A DNA stretch of 64,000 nt, taken from assembly GCF_013044505.1 (NCBI RefSeq), contig NZ_JABERD010000004.1, forward strand, positions 62,001-126,000, given 5' to 3'. The notes below the pieces were generated by a model. The model was not told the origin of the DNA. It worked only from the letters and a program-made list of their open reading frames with translations, and did no database searches. The position numbers and the translations under genes were made by a program. Position 1 is the stretch's first letter. Every line of letters begins with the position of its first letter. Of the stretch, positions 16,240 through 25,742 are shown piece by piece. Source of the stretch: Streptomyces sp. S3(2020). GTDB lineage: Bacteria > Actinomycetota > Actinomycetes > Streptomycetales > Streptomycetaceae.

Positions 16240-17259
16240 GTGAGGGTCGTCGTGACGGGCGCGTCCGGGTTCTTGGGACGCCTGCTGGTGAGGGAACTCC
16301 TACGGACGCGGTCCTTCGCCGCGGCACCGATCACCCGGCTGGTGCTGGTCGACCGTGTCGCCCGGCCCGATGACCCGCTGGTCGCGGACCCTCTCGTCGT
16401 AGAGCCTCTCGTCCAGGTGGTGAACGGCGACATGGTCGACCACCTCGGCGAGGTGTTCGCGGAACCCGTGGACGTGGTGTTCCACCTCGCCGCAGCGGTG
16501 TCCGCCGAGTGCGAGGCCGACTTCGACCTCGGGATGCGCGTCAACGTGGACGCCACCCGCGCACTCCTCCAGGCGGCGCGGGCGCAGTCGGTGAGCGGCG
16601 GTCCGGTGGCGCGGGTGGTGTTCACCAGCAGCCTCGCCGTCTACGGCCCCTTGCCGGCGCGCGGGCTCCCGTTCCCGCCGATGGTCAGTGAGACGACGTT
16701 GCCGGCACCCCGATCGAGCTATGGCACACAGAAGTTGATGTGTGAGCACCTCATCGCGGACATGACCCGCCGCGGCTTCGTCGACGGCCGTGTGGCCCGG
16801 CTGATGACCGTCGCGGTACGGCCGGGCAGGCCGAACGCGGCCGCCTCCGGTTTCGTCTCCGCGATCATCCGCGACCCGCTCGCCGGACGCCCGACCGTCT
16901 GTCCTGTCGCCCCCGATCTGAAGGTCGCCCTGGCCTCTCCGCACAGCACGACCGAGGCCGTCCTCCGTATCGCGGAGGCCGGGCACGGCAGCGGGCCAGG
17001 ACAGGTGCAGGGGGCGATGCCGGTCAACGTGCCCGCCCTGACCGTCTCGGTGGCCGACATGCTCGCCACGCTGCGGACAGTGGCGGGCGCCACGACCGCC
17101 GACCTTGTGACCGTCGCACCTGATCCCGCCGTGGAGGCCGTCGTCGGCTCCTGGCCCGCGGCCTTCGACAACCGTCGTGCCGCGGACCTGGGCCTGATGC
17201 CCGACGCGAGCTTCGAATCGGTGGTGCGGGAGTACCTCGCGGAGCACCCGAGACGGTAG
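16240..17259 (+). CDS. NAD-dependent epimerase/dehydratase, D-erythronate-dehydrogenase-like
   Basis: This 339-aa extended SDR starts at GTG 16240 (RVVVTGASGFLGR, with the GxxGxxG motif) after GAGGGAGAG. Later blocks are VNGDMVD, FHLAAAVSAECEADFD, TSSLAVYG, the YxxxK pair in SSYGTQKLMCE, and VRPGRPNAAASGF. This pattern is that of the DenD group, which oxidises D-erythronate-type sugar acids at C2. No denA, B or C partner genes are adjacent, so the role is only suggested. The reading frame is open far upstream over the hydrolase gene, but that part is antisense shadow. Confidence 0.82.
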   Translation: MRVVVTGASGFLGRLLVRELLRTRSFAAAPITRLVLVDRVARPDDPLVADPLVVEPLVQVVNGDMVDHLGEVFAEPVDVVFHLAAAVSAECEADFDLGMRVNVDATRALLQAARAQSVSGGPVARVVFTSSLAVYGPLPARGLPFPPMVSETTLPAPRSSYGTQKLMCEHLIADMTRRGFVDGRVARLMTVAVRPGRPNAAASGFVSAIIRDPLAGRPTVCPVAPDLKVALASPHSTTEAVLRIAEAGHGSGPGQVQGAMPVNVPALTVSVADMLATLRTVAGATTADLVTVAPDPAVEAVVGSWPAAFDNRRAADLGLMPDASFESVVREYLAEHPRR

Positions 17260-17288
17260 CGGATCCCTCGCAGTGGATCTCTTGCACC

Positions 17289-17597
17289 TCACACGACGAG
17301 CTTCTCGAAGAAGAACTCGTGCTTGAGGAAGGACGTTTCGTGCTCCGCCCCCGGATACGGAGGGATGAGCTGGGAGGCCTGGAAGAGCCGCCAGCCGTCA
17401 TGGAGGGCGGCGACACCGGTGCGGTACGGGGGTTCGTCGCTGTCACCGGTGGTGGGGGAGGTGGTGCCGGTGCCGTCGTAGCGGGCCCAGCCGACCACGT
17501 TCGAGTCGAGGGCCGAGGTGGCCAGGTACAGGACGAGCACCTGCTGGCGCGTGGTGCCGGTGGCGGTCGCGGTCGTCTCGCTGTCGGCGACGGTCAT
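17289..17597 (-). CDS. Small conserved-looking protein of unknown function
   Basis: This 102-aa acidic protein has Thr-rich N-terminal residues, a middle motif VLYLATSALDSNVVGWARYDG and aromatic, charged residues near the end (FLKHEFFFEKLVV). I do not recognise the family. It overlaps the stop of the dioxygenase gene by 4 bp (ATGA), so the two are translationally coupled and probably work together. No signal peptide or membrane segment is visible. Confidence 0.65.
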   Translation of the reverse strand: MTVADSETTATATGTTRQQVLVLYLATSALDSNVVGWARYDGTGTTSPTTGDSDEPPYRTGVAALHDGWRLFQASQLIPPYPGAEHETSFLKHEFFFEKLVV

Positions 17598-18412
17598 GCC
17601 TGGCTCCTCAGGGCGGGCCGGTTGGCGATACGGGTGGCCCAGTGGTCGATGTCGAAGCCGGGCTCACCGGTCAGGGCGCGCCACAGCTGGATCCGGTTGT
17701 GGATCTCCAGCCGGCCGGTGGCCCCTTCGTACCAGGGGAAGGTGCGTCCCAGTTCCGAGGGCACGGCGGGGGAGTCCAGATCCGAGACGTCCCACAACCG
17801 CACCTGGGGCACCGTCGGGTTGAAGCGGATCTTGTACATGTGCCGGACGGTGTCGCTGTCGTTGCGCCGCCCGCCGTGCCAGATGCCGTGGTGCAGCAGC
17901 ATGACGGTGCCGGCGGGACAGGTCAGCCGGGTCTGGCCGAGCAGGTTCTGATAGCGGCCGGTGTCGGACTCGTTGGTACGGCGCAGATGGCTGCCCGGTA
18001 CGACCAGCGTGCCGCCCATGTCCGCGGCGACTTCCTGCGGGTAGTACATGAGCTGCACATCGAACGCGTCGGGACGCACGTCGATGATGGCGTCGGCGTG
18101 CAGCGGCTGCGCGCTGCCCTCGTGCGGCTCGCGGGTGTGGACGAAGTGATGGTCGACGGTCGGGTCCGCTCCCACCAGGCTCTCCAACGCGCCCGCCACG
18201 GCGGGCAGTTCGACGAGGCGTCGGGCGAAGGAGCCCTCGGGGAACGCCTTCGGCACGGGCGTGCCGTACGGCACGGCGGGCAGCCCGGTGGCGAAGACGC
18301 CGAGTGCCTCCTCGTTCATCTCCCGAGGCACGATGCCGTCCAGGCGCAGGAAACCATGGGCCACGAACCGTGCCACCTCGACGGAGTTCAGCAACTTTCG
18401 TGTGGTTGACAT
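17594..18412 (-). CDS. Phytanoyl-CoA dioxygenase family (Fe(II)/2-oxoglutarate) enzyme
   Basis: This 272-aa protein has the iron-binding HxD in QPLHADAIID and a distal His in MLLHHGIWHGGRRN, with a following Arg (HMYKIRFN) for 2-oxoglutarate. The start MSTTRKLL at 18412 is preferred. The frame stays open to 18484, but the extra part overlaps the divergent AraC start. It is divergent from an AraC regulator, which likely controls it, and coupled to a small unknown gene. The substrate could be a small metabolite or a natural-product intermediate. Confidence 0.85.
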   Translation of the reverse strand: MSTTRKLLNSVEVARFVAHGFLRLDGIVPREMNEEALGVFATGLPAVPYGTPVPKAFPEGSFARRLVELPAVAGALESLVGADPTVDHHFVHTREPHEGSAQPLHADAIIDVRPDAFDVQLMYYPQEVAADMGGTLVVPGSHLRRTNESDTGRYQNLLGQTRLTCPAGTVMLLHHGIWHGGRRNDSDTVRHMYKIRFNPTVPQVRLWDVSDLDSPAVPSELGRTFPWYEGATGRLEIHNRIQLWRALTGEPGFDIDHWATRIANRPALRSQA

Positions 18413-18482
18413 ACGACGACCGTAGAAGTCACCGTCGTCCCTGTCGTGGGCTGTAATCGGCGACCGCTGGTAATTTTCCACC

Positions 18483-19268
18483 ATGCAGCAACTGGTGGAG
18501 CTCGCCCTGGACCAGCCGCCCCAGGTGGCGAACGCGGGCGTGGGCGTGCACGGATCGGCCGGCCCGCACGAGGTGTTCCGGCTGCCGAGGCTGTGGCAGC
18601 TCCACCTGTACAGCTACTCCGGCACGCTGGAGTTCGGCGGTGTCTCCCACCCGATCCGACCCGGCCACGTGAGCCTGGTGCCACCCGACACGGAGGTCCA
18701 CTTCCACTACGACGCCCCGCGCAGCGAGCATCTGTACGCCCACTTCCGGCTGCCGGGCGACGGCGAGCGGCGCGGCGTTCCGGCGATGCAGGATGCCGGT
18801 ACGGAGGCGGCGGTGCTGAGCGGACTGCTGCGGCAGACGGTCGCGGCGAGCACGCAGTCCCCGGCGCGGGCCTCCGCGGAACTGTGGACGGTGCTGTGGC
18901 GCACGACCACGCTGACCGGCGCCGGAGGGAGCAGCCCCGGCCCCCGGCACCCCGCCCTGCGGACGGCCATGGCGCACATCGAGGAGCATCTGGCCGGCCC
19001 CCTGAGCATCCCCGCCATCGCCCGCGCCGCGGGTGTCTCGCACACCCACCTGACCCGGCTGTTCCGCGAGGACACCGGGTCCACGGTCGTCGGCTACATC
19101 AGGCACCGTCGCATGGAGCGCGCCCGGCATCTCCTGATCGCCTCGACCCTGGCCATCCCGGCGATCGCCGCCGCGGTCGGCATCTCCGACCTCCAGGCGT
19201 TCAACAAGACCTGCCACAAGGAACTGGGTGCCTCACCGCGGGCGGTGCGGCAGGCTGCGAGTGGGTGA
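18483..19268 (+). CDS. AraC-family transcriptional regulator
   Basis: This 261-aa protein has an N-terminal cupin-like sensor (VSHPIRPGHVSLVPPDTEVHF) and a C-terminal double helix-turn-helix from about residue 160. The helix blocks are LSIPAIARAAGVSHTHLTRLF and IPAIAAAVGISDLQAFNKTC, ending with the usual LGASPRAVRQ. It is divergent from the phytanoyl-CoA dioxygenase gene over 70 bp, the standard layout for a local activator. The inducer is unknown. Confidence 0.9.
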   Translation: MQQLVELALDQPPQVANAGVGVHGSAGPHEVFRLPRLWQLHLYSYSGTLEFGGVSHPIRPGHVSLVPPDTEVHFHYDAPRSEHLYAHFRLPGDGERRGVPAMQDAGTEAAVLSGLLRQTVAASTQSPARASAELWTVLWRTTTLTGAGGSSPGPRHPALRTAMAHIEEHLAGPLSIPAIARAAGVSHTHLTRLFREDTGSTVVGYIRHRRMERARHLLIASTLAIPAIAAAVGISDLQAFNKTCHKELGASPRAVRQAASG

Positions 19269-19342
19269 GCGGAGCGGGCCAGGGGGAGCCGGCACGTCGG
19301 GGCAGCGTGTGACAGCACGTCACCGACCGCGCGACGAGGAGG

Positions 19343-19696
19343 TCAGGCGGGCTGCCACAGCTCGATCCGATGGCCCTCGGGATCGGTGACCCAGCCGAAC
19401 CGGCCGACCCCCTCCATGTCCTGTGTCTCCTCGGCCACATCGGCTCCCTTGGCGCGCAACTGCCCGAGCATCGCGTCCAGGTCGCGGACCCGGAAGTTGA
19501 GCATGCTCTGCTGGGCACGGGACCCGAAGTAGTCGGTCTCGGACTCGAAGGTGGCGAACACCGTCACCCCGGCATCCTGGCGCCACAGGCCGTGCTCATC
19601 GGCGTCCAGGCCCAGGCAGTCGCGGTACCACGCGTTCAGGGCCGCGGGGTCGGCAGCCCGCAGGAAGTAACCACCGATTCCAAGCACACGTTCCAT
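19343..19696 (-). CDS. VOC (glyoxalase/bleomycin-resistance fold) protein
   Basis: This is a 117-aa vicinal-oxygen-chelate protein with a start at MERVLGIGGYFLRAADPAAL, the paired beta-alpha-beta-beta-beta units and the C-terminal DPEGHRIELWQ motif typical of the superfamily. The upstream in-frame ATG at 19741 adds residues with no similarity and is rejected. It may be a lyase, dioxygenase-like enzyme or binding protein. Confidence 0.85.
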   Translation of the reverse strand: MERVLGIGGYFLRAADPAALNAWYRDCLGLDADEHGLWRQDAGVTVFATFESETDYFGSRAQQSMLNFRVRDLDAMLGQLRAKGADVAEETQDMEGVGRFGWVTDPEGHRIELWQPA

Positions 19697-19756
19697 GCCG
19701 CCACATCCTGCCAGCACGGTGCTCGCGAGGTCTCGCACCACACCACCCCTGTGCCG

Positions 19757-20893
19757 CTATCGGCGCTCCTTGTACTGCCGCCACTCGCGACCGCCGTCGT
19801 GAGAGACCCACAGCCCCTCGCCCTTCACCAGGTCGTACGTGGCCGTCGTCGCGTCGGCGACGCCGTAGAGCGTGCTGCCGTCGACGGTGAGCGACGTGAA
19901 GGCCGCCGGTGTCCTGACCTTGTGGAAGGTGCGGTTGGTGCGGTCGTCGGCGAGCCAGTAGCGGCCGCTCTCCTCACCCACGAGCAGCCGTCCGTCCGCG
20001 AGCAGCGCCAGGACCAGCGACACCGGGCCACCCTTCAGGGCCTTCCAGGGAACGCCACCGGCGAGGACCGTCCGCCAGTGTTCGCCGTCGTCCGTCGTCA
20101 CCAGCAGGCCGAGCGCGTCCTCGCCCTGGGTGAGGGACAGCGCCGCGGTGCCGCCCCCTGCGACGAGGACGCCTCCCGAGTCCGTCTTCGGGGCGGACTT
20201 GGAGCCGACGGTGCGGCCGTCACGCTGCCATACGAGACGGTTGGGCTCATCGGTGAGGGGCTGTTCCAGGCTCCAGACCGTGCCCCGCTCGTCGACGGCG
20301 AGGCGGATGGCGGCGTCCGACACCCCGGCCGGGGGTGATGCGGTGCGCGTGGCCGGACGGTAGACGAGGGTGGGCTCCCATTCGGCGAGCACGATGTCGC
20401 CGGGGCGGGTGCGCGTCGGTGTGTCGGTGACGACGACCTTGTGCCGCTTGCCGCTTACGTCGAGCAGGTACGCCCCCTCCGCCCCCTCTCCGGACGGCAC
20501 GCGCACGAAGCCTCCGGCCACCCCCTTGAACGCGGTCCGCGCCGCCTCCGCGTCCCCGTGTTCCGCGTGCTCGGCGACCGTACGGCCGTCAGGACCGACG
20601 ATGCGCCAGGCGAAGGCGGCCGGCCCCTCGTCGTCCTCGACGTTGCGGACGTCGTACGACAGGAGCAGCGAACCGTCCTCCGCCCGGGCCACACCGGTGG
20701 GCGCGCCGGCCGCCTCGATGACGTCGGCGGGGCGTGGGTGAGGATCCTCGATGACGCGCTTGTACTTCGCCTCGCGGTCGCCGGGGCTCCCGTCGTCCAT
20801 TCCGGCCGCACCGCAGGCGGCCACCGCGACCGCCGCGCTCATCGCGGTCACGAGCCTGAGCGTCCACGTCCCACGTCTTCTGAGCCACACCAT
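19757..20893 (-). CDS. Lipoprotein with sialidase/BNR-like repeats
   Basis: This 378-aa secreted lipoprotein has an arginine-rich N-terminus, a hydrophobic stretch and the lipobox AVAAC with Cys near residue 27. The body has Asp-box/BNR-like repeats, LLVTTDDGEHWRTV and LWVSHDGGREWRQY, as in beta-propeller proteins. It is probably an extracytoplasmic anchored propeller of unknown ligand. Downstream is the VOC gene on the same strand; the two are 60 bp apart. Confidence 0.8.
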   Translation of the reverse strand: MVWLRRRGTWTLRLVTAMSAAVAVAACGAAGMDDGSPGDREAKYKRVIEDPHPRPADVIEAAGAPTGVARAEDGSLLLSYDVRNVEDDEGPAAFAWRIVGPDGRTVAEHAEHGDAEAARTAFKGVAGGFVRVPSGEGAEGAYLLDVSGKRHKVVVTDTPTRTRPGDIVLAEWEPTLVYRPATRTASPPAGVSDAAIRLAVDERGTVWSLEQPLTDEPNRLVWQRDGRTVGSKSAPKTDSGGVLVAGGGTAALSLTQGEDALGLLVTTDDGEHWRTVLAGGVPWKALKGGPVSLVLALLADGRLLVGEESGRYWLADDRTNRTFHKVRTPAAFTSLTVDGSTLYGVADATTATYDLVKGEGLWVSHDGGREWRQYKERR

Positions 20894-21136
20894 TGCCGCA
20901 TCCTCGCACGCGTCGGCGGCCTTGCCTGACAGGCCGTTTCCCTGGCCGGAAACCGTCCTGAGGGCTTGGGTTCATCGGTCTGGACCATTGACCCGACGTG
21001 GTCGGGACGCCACTCTGTACTGCGCTGGCGGATGCGTGAGTGAACATCGGTCATATCTGTGAACTCGCTATTGGGTATGCGACCCCGCCGCACCCCCGTG
21101 CACGTCCACCCCCCACTCACAACGAGGTGAACGGTC

Positions 21137-21925
21137 ATGAGCACCACGCGAAGAAGCCTCCTCGGCGCCGCGCTCGGCGGTGCGGCCGCCGCGACGGTCG
21201 GTCTTCCCGCCTCCACCGCGCACGCCGCCTCCTGGCAGCTGAAGTGGTCCCCGTCGGCGAGCCGCGACGGACTCGGCGCCTTCGAGACCATCGAGGACGA
21301 CCGCGCCGACTCCCACCCGTCCGGCGCGCCGCACATCTACACCACCGGCAACAACTGGCGCTTCAGCATGCACACCGTCGACCGGGACACCTCCACCGAC
21401 CGCCAGCGCCACGAGGTCACCGGCCTGCGCAACGGCAGCGGCGGCGCCTACCTCAAGTGGACCGAGGGCCAGACCTGGCGGGTCACCTACTCGATGTACA
21501 TACCGAGCTCCCTCAAGGCGACCACCAGCTTCACCCACATCATGCAGATGAAGCAGCCGGGCACCGGTTCCTCGCCCGTCGTCGTGCAGTCGCTGCGCCG
21601 CGTGAACGGCGTCCAGACCATCGAGTTGAAGCAGTTCACCGACGACATCCTCATCGGCCGCACCGAACTGGAACCGCTGCACGACCGATGGATCGACGTC
21701 GACTTCCAGATCAAGGTCGGCAACGGCTCGGCGGGGTCCCTGCGCTGGATCCTCAAGAACGGCTCGACCACGGTCCTCGACAAGTCCCGCACCGGCATCG
21801 ACACCTTCCTCGCCGACCGCGTCCGCCCGAAGTGGGGCATCTACCGCTCCCTGGGCGACACGTCGGGCTCCCTACAGAACTGCTATCTGCTCCTCAGTAA
21901 CATGCGCGGCTACCAACTCGTCTGA
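21137..21925 (+). CDS. Tat-exported polysaccharide-lyase-like protein
   Basis: This 262-aa protein has a twin-arginine signal (TTRRSLLGAALGG, cleavage after AHA near residue 31). The mature part resembles the jelly-roll fold of polysaccharide lyases such as PL20 glucuronan lyase and heparin-lyase-like proteins: WRVTYSMYIPSSL, FTHIMQMKQPGTG, WIDVDFQIKVG and RPKWGIYRSLG are typical strands of this fold. A likely role is cleavage or binding of an acidic polysaccharide outside the cell. It is a single gene; its end overlaps the convergent pseudogene by 16 bp. Confidence 0.7.
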   Translation: MSTTRRSLLGAALGGAAAATVGLPASTAHAASWQLKWSPSASRDGLGAFETIEDDRADSHPSGAPHIYTTGNNWRFSMHTVDRDTSTDRQRHEVTGLRNGSGGAYLKWTEGQTWRVTYSMYIPSSLKATTSFTHIMQMKQPGTGSSPVVVQSLRRVNGVQTIELKQFTDDILIGRTELEPLHDRWIDVDFQIKVGNGSAGSLRWILKNGSTTVLDKSRTGIDTFLADRVRPKWGIYRSLGDTSGSLQNCYLLLSNMRGYQLV

Positions 21926-22795
21926 CAGGTCCGCCAACGGGCGTGCAGGACCCCGTCGTTGTCGGGCATGACCGCAGTGCGCAGCGGCTCAGATTCACAC
22001 GCATCCATGGAAAGCAGTACGGCAGCGCGGGCTCTGGACATCCGGGCGGTCAGTTCCGGGAAGTACTCCTGGTCGGCGATGGCACTGTGGATGCGGCCGT
22101 CGTCCTCCTGCCACACCCCTTCGGCGAGACCGTCAGCGGGGAGGGACCGCAGGACGGCGACGAAATTGCTCGACAGCGAGGCGGGCACGGGGAGTCAGGC
22201 CGGCGCGAAGGGAGTCGAAGCTCTCGCCGTGAGCCGATGCCGTCGTGAGGCGCCTTCGAGATACATCTCTTCCGGTATCCCGGCCCGGCCGGTGACGACT
22301 GGCCTGTGCAGTTCGGCCCAGAAGTCGTCATCGGCGGGCCGCTGGATGTCCTGGCCTTCCCGCTCGGCCTCGAATGCGTATGGGGGAGCCGTCTAGGGGT
22401 TCTGGAAAGAGCCCGAGCTCGCGTGTGTGGGCCAGCGCCTCCTCGCAGGGCAGGTTGCTGCTGACGCAGAGGTACTGGTCCCACCCCACGTGGACCGCGA
22501 ACGACTCCTCCACCTTCAGAGCGACAGAGAGCGGCACCCGCGCCCCGTCGTGGAAACCGGCCCGGCTGGACGGGAAGATCCCGTCCAGCCCGAAATCGTC
22601 CACCGCGGGCTCGACACCGAAGTGTGCGAGGAAGGGAACCTGCGGTTCGCGTACGGCAAGGTGAGCGATGCCGGTGTCCGCGGCGAAGGCGGCGACCGCC
22701 TGGAGGTAGGCAGCCTCGACCTCGCCGTGGTCGCTGTCCGTGTCCTCGGGACCGGTGTAGTGGCCATACCCGTCGCGGTACACGAAGGTCGGCAC
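21910..22795 (-). pseudogene. Frameshifted gene of unknown function
   Basis: Read on the minus strand, a GTG start at 22795 gives PTFVYRDGYGHYTGPEDTD and a good coding frame down to about 22390 (FPEPLDGSP). The sequence then continues sensibly one frame over as AFEAEREGQDIQRPADDDFW to about 22240, returns to the first frame as ESFDSLRAGLTPRARLAVEQF, and shifts again to FVAVLRSLPADGLAEGVW, running to a stop at 21910. At least three frameshifts are needed to rebuild about 295 aa. Each piece has normal codon use, so decay is recent, or the sequence has errors. I do not recognise the family. Confidence 0.7.
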
Positions 22796-22871
22796 GGCCC
22801 CCGTCCTGCACAATGACCGTTGCCTCCCGCTCGACGGCGTGTGGCTGATCGCAGGTGAAGGGTGGGGGCGT

Positions 22872-23303
22872 GTGGACGAGGGTGAGGACCAGATCCTGGC
22901 CGATGAGCTGGCTGCGCTGGGCGCCCTGAGCGGGGGCAGCGGGCGCTTGACCGGGTTTGTGGCCAAGCTGATGAAGAAGAACGTCCATGAGATCGACCTT
23001 GTCGTCCCGTTGCCGTTCGACGAAGCCGTGAAGCATGTCGGCAGAGTGCTCGGAGGGGCGGGGCCGACGGTGGGAGCCATGCGTGCGGGGGACGCCGGGG
23101 ACCAGGAGATGATCCGTGTCGTCACCGGTGGTGGCGCGGGCGGCCTGAATCCTGTCGTGGTCACCGTGCTGGTGACGAAGGCCGCGGAGGACAGCTCGGC
23201 GGTGAAGCTTCGCGCGGCCGCCAAAGAGGGCTTGGTCAAGCAGCGAGCCGGAGAGAAGACCGCCACCCACCTCGCGGCGTTGCTCGGCGGCCGGAGCACG
23301 TGA
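22872..23303 (+). CDS. Unknown small protein
   Basis: This 143-aa protein starts at GTG 22872 (DEGEDQILADELAALGALSG) behind a GGTGGGGG ribosome-like site; an alternative GTG lies 33 bp upstream. A charged helix (LTGFVAKLMKKNVHEID) is followed by LPFDEAVKHVGRVLG, VTVLVTKAAEDSSAVKL and a Lys-rich helix near the end. There is no signal peptide and no membrane segment. The pattern suggests a small alpha/beta lipid- or ligand-binding fold, but I cannot name a family. It is divergent from the frameshifted gene. Confidence 0.6.
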   Translation: MDEGEDQILADELAALGALSGGSGRLTGFVAKLMKKNVHEIDLVVPLPFDEAVKHVGRVLGGAGPTVGAMRAGDAGDQEMIRVVTGGGAGGLNPVVVTVLVTKAAEDSSAVKLRAAAKEGLVKQRAGEKTATHLAALLGGRST

Positions 23304-23305
23304 CC

Positions 23306-23763
<458 letters not shown>

Positions 23764-23769
23764 TACACT
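23764..23769 (+). promoter_or_regulatory. -10 box of a probably leaderless tetR transcript
   Basis: TACACT ends 6 bp before the ATG at 23776, placing the transcription start at or next to the start codon. No Shine-Dalgarno sequence precedes that ATG. Confidence 0.5.
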
Positions 23770-23775
23770 GGACCC

Positions 23776-24402
23776 ATGAGTTCAGAAGTGTCAACGGGTG
23801 CCGGACGTACGGCTCGTGGACGGATCGAGCGACGGCAGGCGATCCTGGACGGCGCGTTCACGGTGTTCGCGCGGCGCGGCTACGCCCAGGCGTGTGTGAA
23901 GGAGATCGCCCAGGAAGCGGGCGTCGCGAAGCCGACCGTCTACAACCACCTGACCGACAAGGAGAGCCTGTACCGCGAGGCCGTCGAGGCCGCCGCCGAC
24001 CGGATCGGCGCACAACGCATCGCCGTTGTCGAGCAGCTGCGCGACGTCGCCGCGGACAGCGACCCGCGCGCGCCACTCACGATGGTGGCCCACGGCCTGC
24101 TCCAGGCGTTCGACAGCGAAGACGCCCGCGCCGTAAGGCAGTTGGCCTGCGCCCAGGCGGCACAGTTCCCCGACCTGGCGGTGACCGTACGCGAACGCAC
24201 CGCGCTACAAGTGCGTTGCGCCCTCGCCGACCGTCTGGCCCGCCTGGTGCTCGCCGGCCGCCTGCGCCCGTGCGACCCGGAACTCGCCGCCGAGCACTTC
24301 CTCGTTCTGCTCACCGGCCCGCTGGAGTACCGTCCCGACGCCGCACCGGACACCCTCGGCGATGCCGCGGTGGACATCTTCCTGCGCGCTTACGGCACAT
24401 GA
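23776..24402 (+). CDS. TetR-family regulator
   Basis: This 208-aa repressor has its HTH at about residues 18-65 (ILDGAFTVFARRGYAQACV and VAKPTVYNHLTDKESLY) and a C-terminal domain like the TetR_C_33/AefR type (FLVLLTGPLEYRPDA). The ATG at 23776 is chosen because it follows the operator and the -10 box directly; the earlier frame start would lie inside the operator. Its divergent partner is the Dabb gene. Confidence 0.88.
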   Translation: MSSEVSTGAGRTARGRIERRQAILDGAFTVFARRGYAQACVKEIAQEAGVAKPTVYNHLTDKESLYREAVEAAADRIGAQRIAVVEQLRDVAADSDPRAPLTMVAHGLLQAFDSEDARAVRQLACAQAAQFPDLAVTVRERTALQVRCALADRLARLVLAGRLRPCDPELAAEHFLVLLTGPLEYRPDAAPDTLGDAAVDIFLRAYGT

Positions 24403-24481
24403 CGCCCGACCACCCGTCGGCTTGAGCCGCGGCCCGGGCGGAGAGTCCAGGGCAGAGAGTCGAGGGACCGTCCCCGATCCC

Positions 24482-25399
24482 TCACGGTGAGAGCAGGCGC
24501 GCCTCGGCCACCGTCACCTCGGCCCCGGTCCACACACCGTGCAGGACATGGGCCAGCACCTCCGCACCACGCACCACCCGCGGTCCGGGGCGGTTGAAGT
24601 AGGAGGGTCCGTCCAGCACCCAGACCCGCCCGGCCGCCACGGCGGGCAGGTCGGACCAGCCCGGCAGCCCGGTCAGCAGGTGCGCCTCGCGCAGGGTCCG
24701 CTCCGGAGGGAAGCCGCACGGCAGGACCAGCACCACATCCGGCCGCGCGGTGCGCACCGCGTCCCAGGTCATCGGTTCGGTGTGCTCGCCCGGCGCGGCG
24801 AGCAGCGGCTCTCCTCCGGCGGCGGTGATCTGCTCGGGGACCCAGTGCCCGGCGGGCCACAGCGGGTCCATCCACTCGACCGCCACGACCCGGGGCCGGG
24901 GGAGTCCGGCCACCGACGTACGGACCCGCTCCAGGCGATCTCGCCATGCGGCCCGGCGCCGCTCGGCGTGTTCGCGTACGCCGAGCAACTCGCCGACGGT
25001 GACCAGGCAGTCGAGTACGTCGTCGAGTGTGCGCGGCTCCAGGCTGAGGACACGGGTCTCCGCGTCGAGCAGGCGGACGGTGCGGCTGACCCTCTCGTAG
25101 GAGACGGCACACACGTCGCACAGGTCCTGGGTGAGGACCACATCGGGCCGCAGCGCCGCCAGTGCCTCGGTGTCGAGGGTGTAGAGCGACGACCCGGAGT
25201 GCGCCGAGCCGCCCACCGCGTCGGAGATCTCCCGGCTGCTGAGGGTGTCCTGGTCGAGGTCGGCCCCGGTCACCACGGGGACGTGGGCCACCTCCCGCGG
25301 TGGCCAGTCGCACTCGTGGGTGCGGCCGGCCAACTGCGCGGTCAGTCCGAGTTCGGCGACGATGTCGGTGGCGGCCGGCAGCAGAGAGACGATGCGCAT
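24482..25399 (-). CDS. BtuF-like helical-backbone metal/cobalamin-binding protein
   Basis: This 305-aa protein has the substrate-binding fold of ABC-transporter class III proteins: [45 protein letters not shown] and [14 protein letters not shown]. No signal peptide or lipobox is present, so it is cytoplasmic or exported in another way. That is unusual for a BtuF-type receptor but common for this family in actinomycetes. The neighbouring cobalamin riboswitch and cobalt-uptake genes support a cobalamin or cobalt role. Confidence 0.75.
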   Translation of the reverse strand: MRIVSLLPAATDIVAELGLTAQLAGRTHECDWPPREVAHVPVVTGADLDQDTLSSREISDAVGGSAHSGSSLYTLDTEALAALRPDVVLTQDLCDVCAVSYERVSRTVRLLDAETRVLSLEPRTLDDVLDCLVTVGELLGVREHAERRRAAWRDRLERVRTSVAGLPRPRVVAVEWMDPLWPAGHWVPEQITAAGGEPLLAAPGEHTEPMTWDAVRTARPDVVLVLPCGFPPERTLREAHLLTGLPGWSDLPAVAAGRVWVLDGPSYFNRPGPRVVRGAEVLAHVLHGVWTGAEVTVAEARLLSP

Positions 25400-25567
25400 G
25401 CCGCGACCCTACGACCCCGGCTCCGGCGACAGCCCGCGGGCCGTCGACGGACGCGTACGCGGATGGACTCGCTTCGCCGACGAACGGACGCCCGGCATCC
25501 GTCGCAGGTAAGCGTTGGGTGAGAGTGGGTTCTCGCCGACCTGTGCGGGATTGGCCATGTACCTGTC

Positions 25568-25700
25568 GAGAGGTAGCGTCGTCGCGATATCGACGACGGC
25601 CTCACGGAAGCCGGTGGGAATCCGGCACGGTCGCGCCACTGTGAACGAGGCGGCACACCCGCGTGCCTCGTGAGTCAGACCCGTGGCCGTCGTCCTGTGC
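25568..25700 (+). ncRNA. Cobalamin riboswitch upstream of cbtB-cbtA
   Basis: Conserved blocks appear in order: GGAAGCCGGTGGGAATCCGG, then GGTCGCGCCACTGTGA (the B12-box core GCCACTG) and GAGTCAGACCC. Flanking GTCGTCG and CGACGAC segments can form closing stems. It sits 40-170 bp before the cbtB start, as in other actinobacteria, so cobalamin would lower cobalt-transporter expression. Confidence 0.9.
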
Positions 25701-25742
25701 ACCACCGAGTTGGGACGCGAACTCCCGAAGGAGGCCCCTGCC

